A model generated the notes under the pieces. It worked only from the letters and a program-made list of their open reading frames with translations, made no database searches and was not told the origin of the DNA. A program made the position numbers and the translations under genes. From positions 1-6,303 of the forward strand of contig CAMOLY010000069.1 of NCBI GenBank assembly GCA_946619065.1: 6,303 bases of DNA, written 5' to 3'. Every line of letters starts with the position of its first letter. Position 1 is the first letter of the stretch. Below, piece after piece: positions 1-5,811 of this stretch. The DNA is from an uncultured Clostridia bacterium (lineage in GTDB: Bacteria; Bacillota; Clostridia; Oscillospirales; Oscillospiraceae).

Positions 1-518
1 TCGCCGATGCGGAAGCCCTTCTGGAAGACCTGGGCCACGACGTTTTCGCCGAGACTCTCGTCTTCAATATGCATCACGGCGTTGAACGCGTTGGGGTCAA
101 AGGCGTCGCCCTTTTCTCCGAACTCCTCCACGCCGAGGCCTTTCATAATCTTGCGGAACTCATTCATAATCAGCTCCACGCCCTTCTTATAGGCTTCATC
201 CGCCGTCTCGTTGGCCAGGGCGCGCTCGAGATCATCGAACACCGGCAGGAATTTTCCGGCGGTTTCGGCCCGGACGTCCGCGTAGAGAGCTTCCTTTTCC
301 TTGCGGCTGCGCTTGCGGAAGTTGTCGTACTCCGCGGCCAGACGCAGGAAGTTGTCATGCTCGCCGGCCAGCTGCTTTTGGACCTTCTCCAGCTCGCTCT
401 CCTGGGGGACTTCCTCCTTGGGAGCTTCCTCCACGGGAGTCTCCTCCTGAATCTCTTCAACCTCGGCCTTCACGGTCTCCTCAACAGGGTCTTGATTCTC
501 TTTGCTTTTCTTGGACAT
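1..518 (-). CDS. grpE: GrpE, DnaK nucleotide exchange factor (3' end cut by left edge)
   Basis: GrpE is the cytoplasmic co-chaperone that releases ADP from DnaK and so resets the DnaK-DnaJ folding cycle. The 172 visible codons show the family layout. Residues 1-45 are a very acidic, Glu-rich disordered head. Residues about 45-125 form the long dimerising helix, with the AAEYDNFRKR motif at 61-70 and LPVFDDLERAL near 91-101. The start of the beta-rich DnaK-contact domain follows, with the signature FDPNAFNAVMH at 140-150 and VFQKGFRIG at 164-172. About 15-25 C-terminal residues should lie beyond the edge, so the truncation is an artefact of the window. The start at 518 has AAAGGA (533-528) nine bases upstream. 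An in-frame ATG at 527-525 directly abuts that site and is unlikely to be used. The gene lies 52 bases downstream of hrcA on the same strand with no promoter or terminator between, so it is part of the CIRCE/HrcA-controlled operon. Identification is firm. Confidence 0.96.
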   Translation of the reverse strand, partial: MSKKSKENQDPVEETVKAEVEEIQEETPVEEAPKEEVPQESELEKVQKQLAGEHDNFLRLAAEYDNFRKRSRKEKEALYADVRAETAGKFLPVFDDLERALANETADEAYKKGVELIMNEFRKIMKGLGVEEFGEKGDAFDPNAFNAVMHIEDESLGENVVAQVFQKGFRIG

Positions 519-562
519 GGTTCTCATTCCTTTGCGTTTGTTGGTGGGATCTATCACAGGGA

Positions 563-590
563 TTCATTTTTCATTTTTCACTTTTCATTC
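563..590. repeat. Four-unit 7-bp tandem repeat (TTCATTT) across the hrcA stop codon
   Basis: On the plus strand the units are TTCATTT, TTCATTT, TTCACTT and TTCATTC, with a strict 7-base period. Read on the hrcA strand they are GAATGAA, AAGTGAA, AAATGAA, AAATGAA. The tract is an AT-rich island in strongly GC-rich DNA. It encodes the last residues of HrcA (MKSEK) and its TGA stop (573-571), then continues into the hrcA-grpE spacer. The periodicity is seen directly; that it is a slippage-prone microsatellite is inferred. Confidence 0.8.
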
Positions 591-1647
591 CGTCCGGCAG
601 CGCCGGGGGCGCTGCGGCGGCGCCGGCGTTCTTCTGGAACATCTTGCCCAGATTCTCGGCAAAGTAACCGAGCTTCGCGGTGATCTTCGCGTAGTCCATT
701 CGTGTGGGGCCGACCACACCGACGGTGCCCTGCATGCCGTCGCCGATGTCAAAGCGCATCATGACGACGGAGCTGTCCTTGAGCTCCTTGGCCACGTTTT
801 CCGGGCCGACCAGGAACTGGACCGGACCGTCCTTCGGCAGGACGGTGGGCAGATTGGTGAGCACGTCTTCGTCCAGACTCTCAATGACCTCCCGCGCCTT
901 GGACACGTCCCGGAATTCCGGCTGATTGAGCAGACGCATCTGCCCGGCCAGATGGAAATCGCCGTGCTGCTGCCGCAGGCACTCCAGCGTGAACTCCGTC
1001 ACCAGCGGCACCAGCGGCGCGGCGGCACCGGCGGAGCGGGTGACCTTTTCCAGCAGCTCCGCGCTGATCTGGCCGGCGGTCAGATCGGTCATGCTCGTGT
1101 TGAGCACGGCGGACAGGAGTCTGAGATCGTCGTCGGTCACCGAAACCGGGAGCTTGATGAGCTTGTTCTTGACCTCGTCGCCGGAGAGCATCAGCACCAG
1201 GATGATGCTTCCGGAACCGGCGCTGAGCAGCTCAAAGTGCTTTGCCACGGCCTGATTCTGCCGGGAGGCGATGGCGTAGGCGGGCAGGTCGGTCATCTTG
1301 GAGACCAGCTTGCCGACCTGGGACATCATTTCGTCAAATTCCTGGCTCTTGAGCTGGAGCGCGTCGTGCAGGCTCTTCGTCTCGTCGAGACTCAGGCGGT
1401 AGTCCTGCATCAGCTCGTCGATGTAAAGGCGGTAGCCGGCAGGGGAGGGAATGCGTCCGGCGGAGGTGTGGGGCTGCTCCAGCAGACCCATCTGCGTCAG
1501 ATCCGCCATCTCGTTGCGGATCGTGGCGGAGGAGAAGTCCACGTCGGGCAGGGCTGCAATCGCCTTCGAGCCGACCGGCTCGGCGGTGGAGACGTAAATA
1601 TCCACGATTGCACGCAGAATCTGCTTCTGTCTCGGGGTCAGATCCAT
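571..1647 (-). CDS. hrcA: HrcA, heat-inducible transcription repressor
   Basis: HrcA binds the CIRCE operator and represses class I chaperone operons. In the known model it needs GroEL to stay active and is lost from DNA when GroEL is occupied by unfolded protein. The 358-residue product opens with the typical winged-helix domain (residues 1 to about 75), including the motifs EPVGSKAI (23-30), FSSATIRNEMADL (38-50) and the wing PHTSAGRIPS (59-68). GYRLYIDEL follows at 71-79, then a GAF-like effector/dimerisation domain to about residue 337. The start has a strong AAAGGAGG (1662-1655) seven bases upstream. The final 21 or so residues, after KMF, are an Ala/Pro-rich tail encoded by a GC hairpin and a 7-bp tandem repeat. 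This makes the protein slightly longer than the roughly 340-350 residues usual for the family. It is first in the operon, with its own CIRCE and promoter upstream, so it is almost certainly autoregulated. Identification is firm. Confidence 0.97.
   Translation of the reverse strand: MDLTPRQKQILRAIVDIYVSTAEPVGSKAIAALPDVDFSSATIRNEMADLTQMGLLEQPHTSAGRIPSPAGYRLYIDELMQDYRLSLDETKSLHDALQLKSQEFDEMMSQVGKLVSKMTDLPAYAIASRQNQAVAKHFELLSAGSGSIILVLMLSGDEVKNKLIKLPVSVTDDDLRLLSAVLNTSMTDLTAGQISAELLEKVTRSAGAAAPLVPLVTEFTLECLRQQHGDFHLAGQMRLLNQPEFRDVSKAREVIESLDEDVLTNLPTVLPKDGPVQFLVGPENVAKELKDSSVVMMRFDIGDGMQGTVGVVGPTRMDYAKITAKLGYFAENLGKMFQKNAGAAAAPPALPDGMKSEK
597..615. repeat. Perfect GC hairpin at the 3' end of hrcA
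   Basis: Arms GCAGCGCC (597-604) and GGCGCTGC (608-615) are perfectly complementary around a GGG loop, giving an 8-bp stem with a 3-base loop. It lies inside the hrcA coding region and encodes part of the Ala/Pro tail. On the hrcA strand the hairpin is followed by an A-rich tract, not a T-run, so it is not an intrinsic terminator for hrcA; on the opposite strand the T-rich tract precedes the stem. It may affect mRNA stability or ribosome progress, but that is speculation. Confidence 0.55.
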
Positions 1648-1654
1648 CCCGGGC

Positions 1655-1662
1655 CCTCCTTT
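1655..1662 (-). promoter_or_regulatory. hrcA ribosome binding site
   Basis: Reading the minus strand, AAAGGAGG stands seven bases before the hrcA ATG. This is a near-perfect Shine-Dalgarno sequence at ideal spacing and fixes the start at 1647. The spacer GCCCGGG is unusually GC-rich for an initiation region. Confidence 0.85.
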
Positions 1663-1690
1663 CGCGCTGGCACTCCTTACCGGATAGTGC

Positions 1691-1717
1691 TTAGCACTCC
1701 AATCTCCTGAGTGCTAA
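1691..1717. promoter_or_regulatory. CIRCE operator (HrcA binding site)
   Basis: TTAGCACTC (1691-1699), nine bases, GAGTGCTAA (1709-1717): an exact match to the CIRCE consensus TTAGCACTC-N9-GAGTGCTAA with no arm mismatches. It begins five bases downstream of the hrcA -10 box on the minus strand and so covers the predicted transcription start and the 5' leader. HrcA bound here would block initiation of hrcA-grpE. The divergent topB promoter is about 100 bp away and is not overlapped, so direct HrcA control of topB is not indicated. Confidence 0.97.
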
Positions 1718-1721
1718 TGCA

Positions 1722-1750
1722 ACTATACAACGCCTTCCAGCAATTGTCAA
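1722..1750 (-). promoter_or_regulatory. Sigma-A promoter of the hrcA-grpE operon
   Basis: On the minus strand, -35 TTGACA (1750-1745, perfect) and -10 TATAGT (1727-1722, five of six) are separated by 17 bases. The predicted start is near 1715, inside the CIRCE element, giving a leader of roughly 68 bases before the hrcA ATG. The bases just upstream of -35 (about 1751-1772) are AT-rich and could act as an UP element. Such a strong vegetative promoter held off by CIRCE is the classic class I heat-shock arrangement. Confidence 0.9.
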
Positions 1751-1793
1751 GACCAATTCTCAAAATTCATAATCTGTTCATTTGTCCGCTGCG

Positions 1794-1812
1794 CCCCGGC
1801 AGTGGCCTGGGG
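1794..1812. repeat. Short imperfect inverted repeat upstream of the topB promoter
   Basis: CCCCGG (1794-1799) can pair with CTGGGG (1807-1812) through one G-T wobble, with a 7-base loop. It ends eight bases before the topB -35 box. It could be an operator or a chance GC-rich repeat; nothing else in the sequence favours either. Confidence 0.25.
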
Positions 1813-1820
1813 ATTCGCGG

Positions 1821-1849
1821 TTGATTTTTCTCCCCGGATACCATATAAT
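1821..1849 (+). promoter_or_regulatory. Sigma-A promoter of topB-cca
   Basis: The -35 TTGATT (1821-1826, four of six) and the perfect -10 TATAAT (1844-1849) are separated by 17 bases. Transcription should start near 1856, leaving a leader of about 32 bases that contains the topB ribosome binding site AAGGAGG (1874-1880), seven bases before the ATG. It is divergent from the hrcA promoter, and the two -35 boxes are about 70 bp apart. Confidence 0.82.
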
Positions 1850-1887
1850 AAGCGCAAACAACAGCAGAAACGGAAGGAGGACATCCC

Positions 1888-4083
1888 ATGTCCAAGACCC
1901 TTGTACTGGCCGAGAAGCCGTCTGTGGGCAAGGAGCTGGCCCGTGTGCTCGGCTGCCGCAGAGGCGGCGACGGCTGTCTGGAGGGCGACCGCTATGTGGT
2001 GACCTGGGCGCTGGGCCATCTGGTCACGCTGGCCGACCCGGACGTCTACGATAAAAAACTGGAAAAGTGGAACATGGAAGATCTGCCGATGCTCCCGGAG
2101 CGGATGAAGCTTGTGGTGATCCCGGAGACGGCGCGGCAGTACAAGGTTGTGGCGAACCTGATGAAGCGCGGCGACATCTCCGAGCTTGTCATCGCCACCG
2201 ACGCCGGCCGCGAGGGAGAGCTGGTTGCCCGCTGGATCATGGTCAAGGCCGGCTGGAAGGGTCCGACGAAGCGGCTCTGGATCTCATCCCAGACCGACCG
2301 GGCAATCCGGGAGGGCTTTGCCAGCCTCCGCCCGGCCGCGGAGTACGACAATCTCTTCCGTTCCGCCCAGGCCCGGTCCGAGGCGGACTGGCTGGTGGGC
2401 CTCAACGTCACCCGGGCCCTGACCTGCAAATACAACGCCCAGCTCTCCGCCGGACGGGTCCAGACGCCCACGCTGGCGCTGGTGGTCGAGCGGGAGGAGG
2501 AGATCCGGAAATTTGTCCCCAAGGACGTCTACGGTCTGCGGGCCGAGCTTGGCGCCTTCCGCGCCGTCTGGCACGATGAAAAGGGCAATTCCCGCAGCTT
2601 CGACCGGGAAAAGCTGGAGCGGCTGCTCCGCGCCTGCGAGGGCAAGGAGGCGGTCATCACCCAGATCTCCAAGATGCGCAAGATGACCCCGCCGCCGGCG
2701 GCCTACGATCTGACCGAGCTGCAGCGGGACGCCAACAAGAAATACGCCTACTCCGCCAAGGAGACCCTGAACTGCATGCAGGCCCTCTATGAGCGGCACA
2801 AGGCCCTGACCTACCCGCGCACCGACTCCCGCTATATCTCCGACGACGTGGTCCCGACGCTTCCGGACCGGCTCCGCGCGGTCGCCCAGGCGGAATACAA
2901 GGACCTGGCCCACACGGTGCTCCGCAGCCGGCCAATGCAGACCAAATATATTGTCAACAACGCGAAGGTCACCGACCACCACGCGATCATCCCCACGGAT
3001 GAGCCGGCAGAACTCTACAACCTGACCGGCCCCGAGCGCAACGTCTACGATCTGGTTGTGCGCCGCTTCCTGGCGGTTCTGATGCCGCCCTTTGAATATG
3101 AAGAGATCCGGCTGACCGTTAAAATCGGCAGCGAGAGCTTCACGGCCTCCGGCAAACGCATCCTGAATGAAGGCTGGAAGGCCGCCTACGGCCGCGGCTT
3201 CTCCGCCCTGGCCGAGGAGGAGGGGGAGGAGGAAGAGGATCAGCGTCTGCCCGACCTGCAGAAGGGCCAGCGCCTTCCGGTCCGGCGGCTGAAGCTGACC
3301 GAGGGCAAGACTTCGCCCCCCGCCCGCTACACCGAGGCGACCCTCCTGACCGCGATGGAGCACCCGCCCGCCAGCCAGGTTACGGACAAGCAGCTGCGCC
3401 AGATCCTGCAGGACACCTCCGGCCTCGGCACCCCGGCGACCCGGGCAGATATCATTGAAAAGCTGTTTTCTTCCTTCTATATCGAGCGCTCGGGCAAGAG
3501 CCTGGTCCCGACCTCAAAGGGCATCCAGCTGGTGGGTCTTGCGCCGGCGGAGCTGCGCAGCGCCGAGCTGACCGCCCGCTGGGAGGACCGGCTGGCCCGG
3601 ATTGCAAAGGGTCAGGAGCGGGACGCAGACTTTGTCGCCCAGATGCGGACCTACGCCGCCAAGCTGGTGAGCGACGTCAAGGCCAGCACCGCCTCCTATA
3701 CCCACGACAACCAGACCCGCAAGCCCTGCCCGAACTGCGGCAAGCTCCTTCTGCTGGTCAAGGACAAGCGCGGCGAGCTCCTGGTCTGCCCGGACCGGGA
3801 ATGCGGCTTCCGCCAGCGCACGGTGCAGGTGACGAACGCCCGCTGCCCCAACTGCCACAAGAAGCTGGAGCTCTGGGGCGAGGGGGACAAGCAGACCTTC
3901 GCCTGCGCCTGCGGCTACCGGGAGAAGCTCTCGGACTTTGAAGCCCGCCGTCGGCGCGACGGCGCCGGCAAGTCCGACGTCCGCCGCTACATGGCCCAGC
4001 AGGAGCAGAAGACCGATAAAAACCCCGCCATGGCCGACGCCCTTGCCAAATGGATGGCAAAGGGCAAGCAGCCCGGCGGATGA
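1888..4083 (+). CDS. topB: DNA topoisomerase III (type IA)
   Basis: This type IA topoisomerase passes single strands through a transient 5'-phosphotyrosine nick and mainly decatenates replication and recombination intermediates in the nucleoid. The 731-residue product is full length for the family. An N-terminal Toprim domain has the catalytic Glu9 in LAEKPSVGK and the metal site DAGREGE (105-111). The core carries LSAGRVQTPTL (186-196) and the active-site motif TYPRTDSRYI (308-317), with Tyr309 the predicted nucleophile. GLGTPATRADIIEKL (512-526) is another family motif. An acidic linker (about 442-451) interrupts the core, as is common in Firmicutes TopB. Two zinc ribbons close the protein: Cys614, 617, 634, 639 and Cys653, 656, 673, 675, followed by a basic tail. 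The start has AAGGAGG seven bases upstream. cca follows after 15 bases on the same strand. The zinc ribbons recall TopA, but the DAGREGE form and overall layout favour TopB. Confidence 0.96.
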   Translation: MSKTLVLAEKPSVGKELARVLGCRRGGDGCLEGDRYVVTWALGHLVTLADPDVYDKKLEKWNMEDLPMLPERMKLVVIPETARQYKVVANLMKRGDISELVIATDAGREGELVARWIMVKAGWKGPTKRLWISSQTDRAIREGFASLRPAAEYDNLFRSAQARSEADWLVGLNVTRALTCKYNAQLSAGRVQTPTLALVVEREEEIRKFVPKDVYGLRAELGAFRAVWHDEKGNSRSFDREKLERLLRACEGKEAVITQISKMRKMTPPPAAYDLTELQRDANKKYAYSAKETLNCMQALYERHKALTYPRTDSRYISDDVVPTLPDRLRAVAQAEYKDLAHTVLRSRPMQTKYIVNNAKVTDHHAIIPTDEPAELYNLTGPERNVYDLVVRRFLAVLMPPFEYEEIRLTVKIGSESFTASGKRILNEGWKAAYGRGFSALAEEEGEEEEDQRLPDLQKGQRLPVRRLKLTEGKTSPPARYTEATLLTAMEHPPASQVTDKQLRQILQDTSGLGTPATRADIIEKLFSSFYIERSGKSLVPTSKGIQLVGLAPAELRSAELTARWEDRLARIAKGQERDADFVAQMRTYAAKLVSDVKASTASYTHDNQTRKPCPNCGKLLLLVKDKRGELLVCPDRECGFRQRTVQVTNARCPNCHKKLELWGEGDKQTFACACGYREKLSDFEARRRRDGAGKSDVRRYMAQQEQKTDKNPAMADALAKWMAKGKQPGG
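3946..3964. repeat. Perfect GC hairpin near the 3' end of topB
   Basis: CGCCGTCG (3946-3953) and CGACGGCG (3957-3964) form an 8-bp stem around a GCG loop. It sits within the codons for the basic tail (ARRRRDG) about 120 bases before the topB stop. There is no T-run after it, so it is not an intrinsic terminator. It could be a by-product of Arg/Gly codon use in GC-rich DNA. Confidence 0.45.
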
Positions 4084-4084
4084 A

Positions 4085-4090
4085 AGAGGA
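4085..4090 (+). promoter_or_regulatory. cca ribosome binding site
   Basis: AGAGGA lies in the 15-base gap after the topB stop, eight bases before the cca ATG. It is a weaker match to anti-SD than the topB site, consistent with cca being translated as the second gene of the transcript. No promoter is visible in the gap. Confidence 0.65.
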
Positions 4091-4098
4091 ACCCGTTC

Positions 4099-5454
4099 AT
4101 GACCCCTGATTTTCCCGAATATGCCCTGCAGGCGATTGCCCGGCTGAACGCTGCCGGCTTTGAAGCCTTTTTGGTGGGCGGCTGCGTCCGCGACGCGGTC
4201 ATGGGCCGCAGACCCAACGACTATGATCTCACGACCTCCGCCCTTCCGGATCAGATCGAGGCCGTGTTTGCCGGCGAGCGTCTGATCGAAACCGGCCTGA
4301 AGCACGGAACGGTCACCGTCCTGCTGAGCGGCCAGCCCATCGAGATCACCACCTACCGCCGCGACGGCGGCTACTCCGACCACCGCCACCCGGACCAGGT
4401 CACCTTCACCCCGCTGCTGCGGGACGACCTGGCGCGCCGCGACTTTACGGTCAACGCCATGGCCTGGAACCCGGAGACCGGTCTGGAGGATCCCTTCGGC
4501 GGACAGGAGGATCTGGCCCGCCGTGTGATCCGGTGCGTCGGAGACGCGGAGCGACGTTTTGACGAGGACGCCCTTCGCATCCTTCGCGCCCTGCGCTTCG
4601 CCGCCCAGCTGGACTTCGGCGTGGACCCCGCCACCGCCGCTGCCGCCGCAGCGCTGCGGCGGAGTCTGGAGCTGGTGAGCCGGGAGCGGATCGCCGCGGA
4701 GCTGACCAAGCTTCTCTGCGGCCCGGCTGCCCGACGGGTGCTGACGGAATTCTGGCCCGTGCTGGCCGTCTGCCTGCCGGAGCTGGCCCCCATGGAGGGT
4801 CTGGATCAGCACAGCCCCTATCACTGCTATGACGTGCTGGAGCACAGCGCCGCCGCAGTGGAGGCCGCCCCGCCGGACCGGATCACCCGCTGGGCGGCCC
4901 TGCTCCACGACGCGGGAAAGCCCGCCTGCTTCACCCGGGACGAGGCGGGCCGGGGCCACTTCTACGGCCACGCGAAGGTCAGCGCGCAGATCGCCCGGGA
5001 GCTTCTCACCCGGCTGCGTTTCGACAAGGATACGGTCCGCCGCGTCTCGCAGCTTGTGGAGCTGCACGATTATCCGATTGACCCGCCGGAGGGCAGCCCG
5101 GATCGGGCAGTCAGAAAGCTGATCGGAAAGCTGGGTCCTGAGGACTTCTTCCGCCTGCTGGATATCAAACGGGCCGACGCCCTGGCTCACCACCCGGACT
5201 ACCGGGGGCGGACCGCCGCCTGCGACCGCCTCGAGGCCCGGGCCAGGGAGCTGCTGGCCCAGCCCCCCTGCTTCACGGTGAAGGATCTGGCCATCGACGG
5301 AAACGACCTGCTCGCCGCGGGCGTCCCGGCCGGCCCGGAGCTCGGCAGGCTCCTGAACGAGCTGCTCTCCGCGGTGGTGGAGGACCGGACGCCAAACGAG
5401 AAATCTGCGCTGCTGCGTCTGGCCCGGTCGCTCCGGGAGACTGATCAGGATTGA
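4099..5454 (+). CDS. cca: CCA-adding tRNA nucleotidyltransferase with HD domain
   Basis: This enzyme builds or repairs the 3' CCA end of tRNAs from CTP and ATP without a nucleic acid template. The 451-residue product has the class II layout. The nucleotidyltransferase head contains LVGGCVRD (25-32), the catalytic DYD (Asp41, Asp43) and RRDFTVNAM (113-121). VGDAERRFDEDALR (147-160) includes the EDxxR base-selection motif at 156-160. The segment YSDHRHPDQV (92-101) matches the flexible loop of complete CCA-adding enzymes; CC-only enzymes lack it, so full CCA addition is likely. A C-terminal HD phosphohydrolase-type domain has candidate metal ligands His242, His249, the LLHDAGKP motif (His270-Asp271) and HFYGH (287-291). 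The HD domain in such proteins is linked to phosphatase/phosphodiesterase activity on tRNA ends, but its activity here is not certain. The gene is the probable second member of a topB operon. An Ala-rich stretch near 178-186 contains a 20-bp DNA palindrome. Poly(A) polymerase is the main alternative but less likely. Confidence 0.93.
   Translation: MTPDFPEYALQAIARLNAAGFEAFLVGGCVRDAVMGRRPNDYDLTTSALPDQIEAVFAGERLIETGLKHGTVTVLLSGQPIEITTYRRDGGYSDHRHPDQVTFTPLLRDDLARRDFTVNAMAWNPETGLEDPFGGQEDLARRVIRCVGDAERRFDEDALRILRALRFAAQLDFGVDPATAAAAAALRRSLELVSRERIAAELTKLLCGPAARRVLTEFWPVLAVCLPELAPMEGLDQHSPYHCYDVLEHSAAAVEAAPPDRITRWAALLHDAGKPACFTRDEAGRGHFYGHAKVSAQIARELLTRLRFDKDTVRRVSQLVELHDYPIDPPEGSPDRAVRKLIGKLGPEDFFRLLDIKRADALAHHPDYRGRTAACDRLEARARELLAQPPCFTVKDLAIDGNDLLAAGVPAGPELGRLLNELLSAVVEDRTPNEKSALLRLARSLRETDQD
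4643..4662. repeat. Perfect 20-bp palindrome inside cca
   Basis: CCGCCGCAGC followed directly by its reverse complement GCTGCGGCGG, centred between 4652 and 4653, with no mismatch and no spacer. It encodes the Ala-Leu-Arg-Arg stretch at about residues 182-188 of the CCA enzyme. Protein-level constraint (an Ala run, then Leu-Arg-Arg) and GC-rich codon choice may explain it; a structural or binding role is unproven. Confidence 0.6.
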
Positions 5455-5593
5455 TTATGGAAACTGTTTCGCAACTGCCGTCCGCCTGAACGGCGAAATT
5501 CCCCGCGAAACCCCCGAACTGTGGAAAACCTACAAATTTTTCTGAAAATCCCTGATTCTTCGACGGTTTTCGCCCCCGCTTCCTGTTCCGGAC

Positions 5594-5623
5594 GGTGGAA
5601 AAGCCGGTGGAAAATGTGGAGAA
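5594..5623 (+). repeat. Three tandem GTGGAAAA-type 9-mers (possible degenerate DnaA boxes)
   Basis: GGTGGAAAA (5594-5602), GGTGGAAAA (5606-5614) and TGTGGAGAA (5615-5623) lie head to tail. A fourth copy, TGTGGAAAA, is at 5520-5528 in the same orientation. The complement of the fourth, TTTTCCACA, differs from the classical DnaA box TTATCCACA at one position; the three clustered copies match less well. The repetition is directly visible. DnaA binding is a hypothesis, and the usual origin neighbours (dnaA, dnaN, rpmH) are absent from this window. Confidence 0.4.
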
Positions 5624-5782
5624 CCAGGGCTCCGGGCAAGGTTTGAAGCCGGTTATTAGTGGGAATTATGTTTACTGAAAACTACCGCTTGTGTTCCCTG
5701 GGCAAGAAGTTTCGAATTGTAATTGTTCCGGTAATTTGCCGAAGCCAGGCTTTATCCCGGGCCGGAAATTTCGCTTTCGGTC

Positions 5783-5811
5783 TGGAATTTTCGAGACGGG
5801 TCTGTTATAAT
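5783..5811 (+). promoter_or_regulatory. Extended -10 promoter of the U32 peptidase gene
   Basis: A perfect -10 TATAAT (5806-5811) is preceded by TG one base upstream (5803-5804), the extended -10 form. The best -35 at 17-base spacing is TGGAAT (5783-5788), only three of six, which fits with the extended -10 compensating. Start is predicted near 5818, giving a leader of about 35 bases that contains AGAGG (5841-5845), seven bases before the ATG. Confidence 0.72.

Noticed and set aside
1..518. GrpE truncation as a pseudogene
   Set aside because: The frame is intact to the first base of the window and the conserved motifs continue to the edge, so the missing C-terminus is due to the window boundary.
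502..1710. Long open frame (402 codons) on the plus strand opposite hrcA, and a 204-codon one at 69-683 opposite grpE
   Set aside because: Both lie antisense to firmly identified genes, are rich in Gly/Arg/Leu/His as expected from reading GC-rich codons backwards, and lack a good ribosome binding site.
3214..3238. Purine-rich GAGGAGGAGG tract in topB as a repeat element or internal ribosome binding site
   Set aside because: It encodes the Glu-rich linker common in Firmicutes TopB, and no internal start codon with plausible coding follows in another frame.
3514..5193. 559-codon open frame on the minus strand across topB and cca, and a 359-codon one at 2284-3363
   Set aside because: They are antisense to well-supported genes with catalytic motifs, have compositions typical of GC-rich shadows, and resemble no family.
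5477..5494. GCCGT-N8-ACGGC hairpin just after cca as an intrinsic terminator
   Set aside because: The stem is only five base pairs with an 8-base loop and is followed by GAAATTCC, not a T-run.
5643..5672. Possible promoter TTGAAG-N18-TATGTT in the cca-U32 spacer
   Set aside because: Both hexamers are weak, no gene or recognisable RNA follows at a sensible distance, and a better promoter for the U32 gene lies at 5783-5811.
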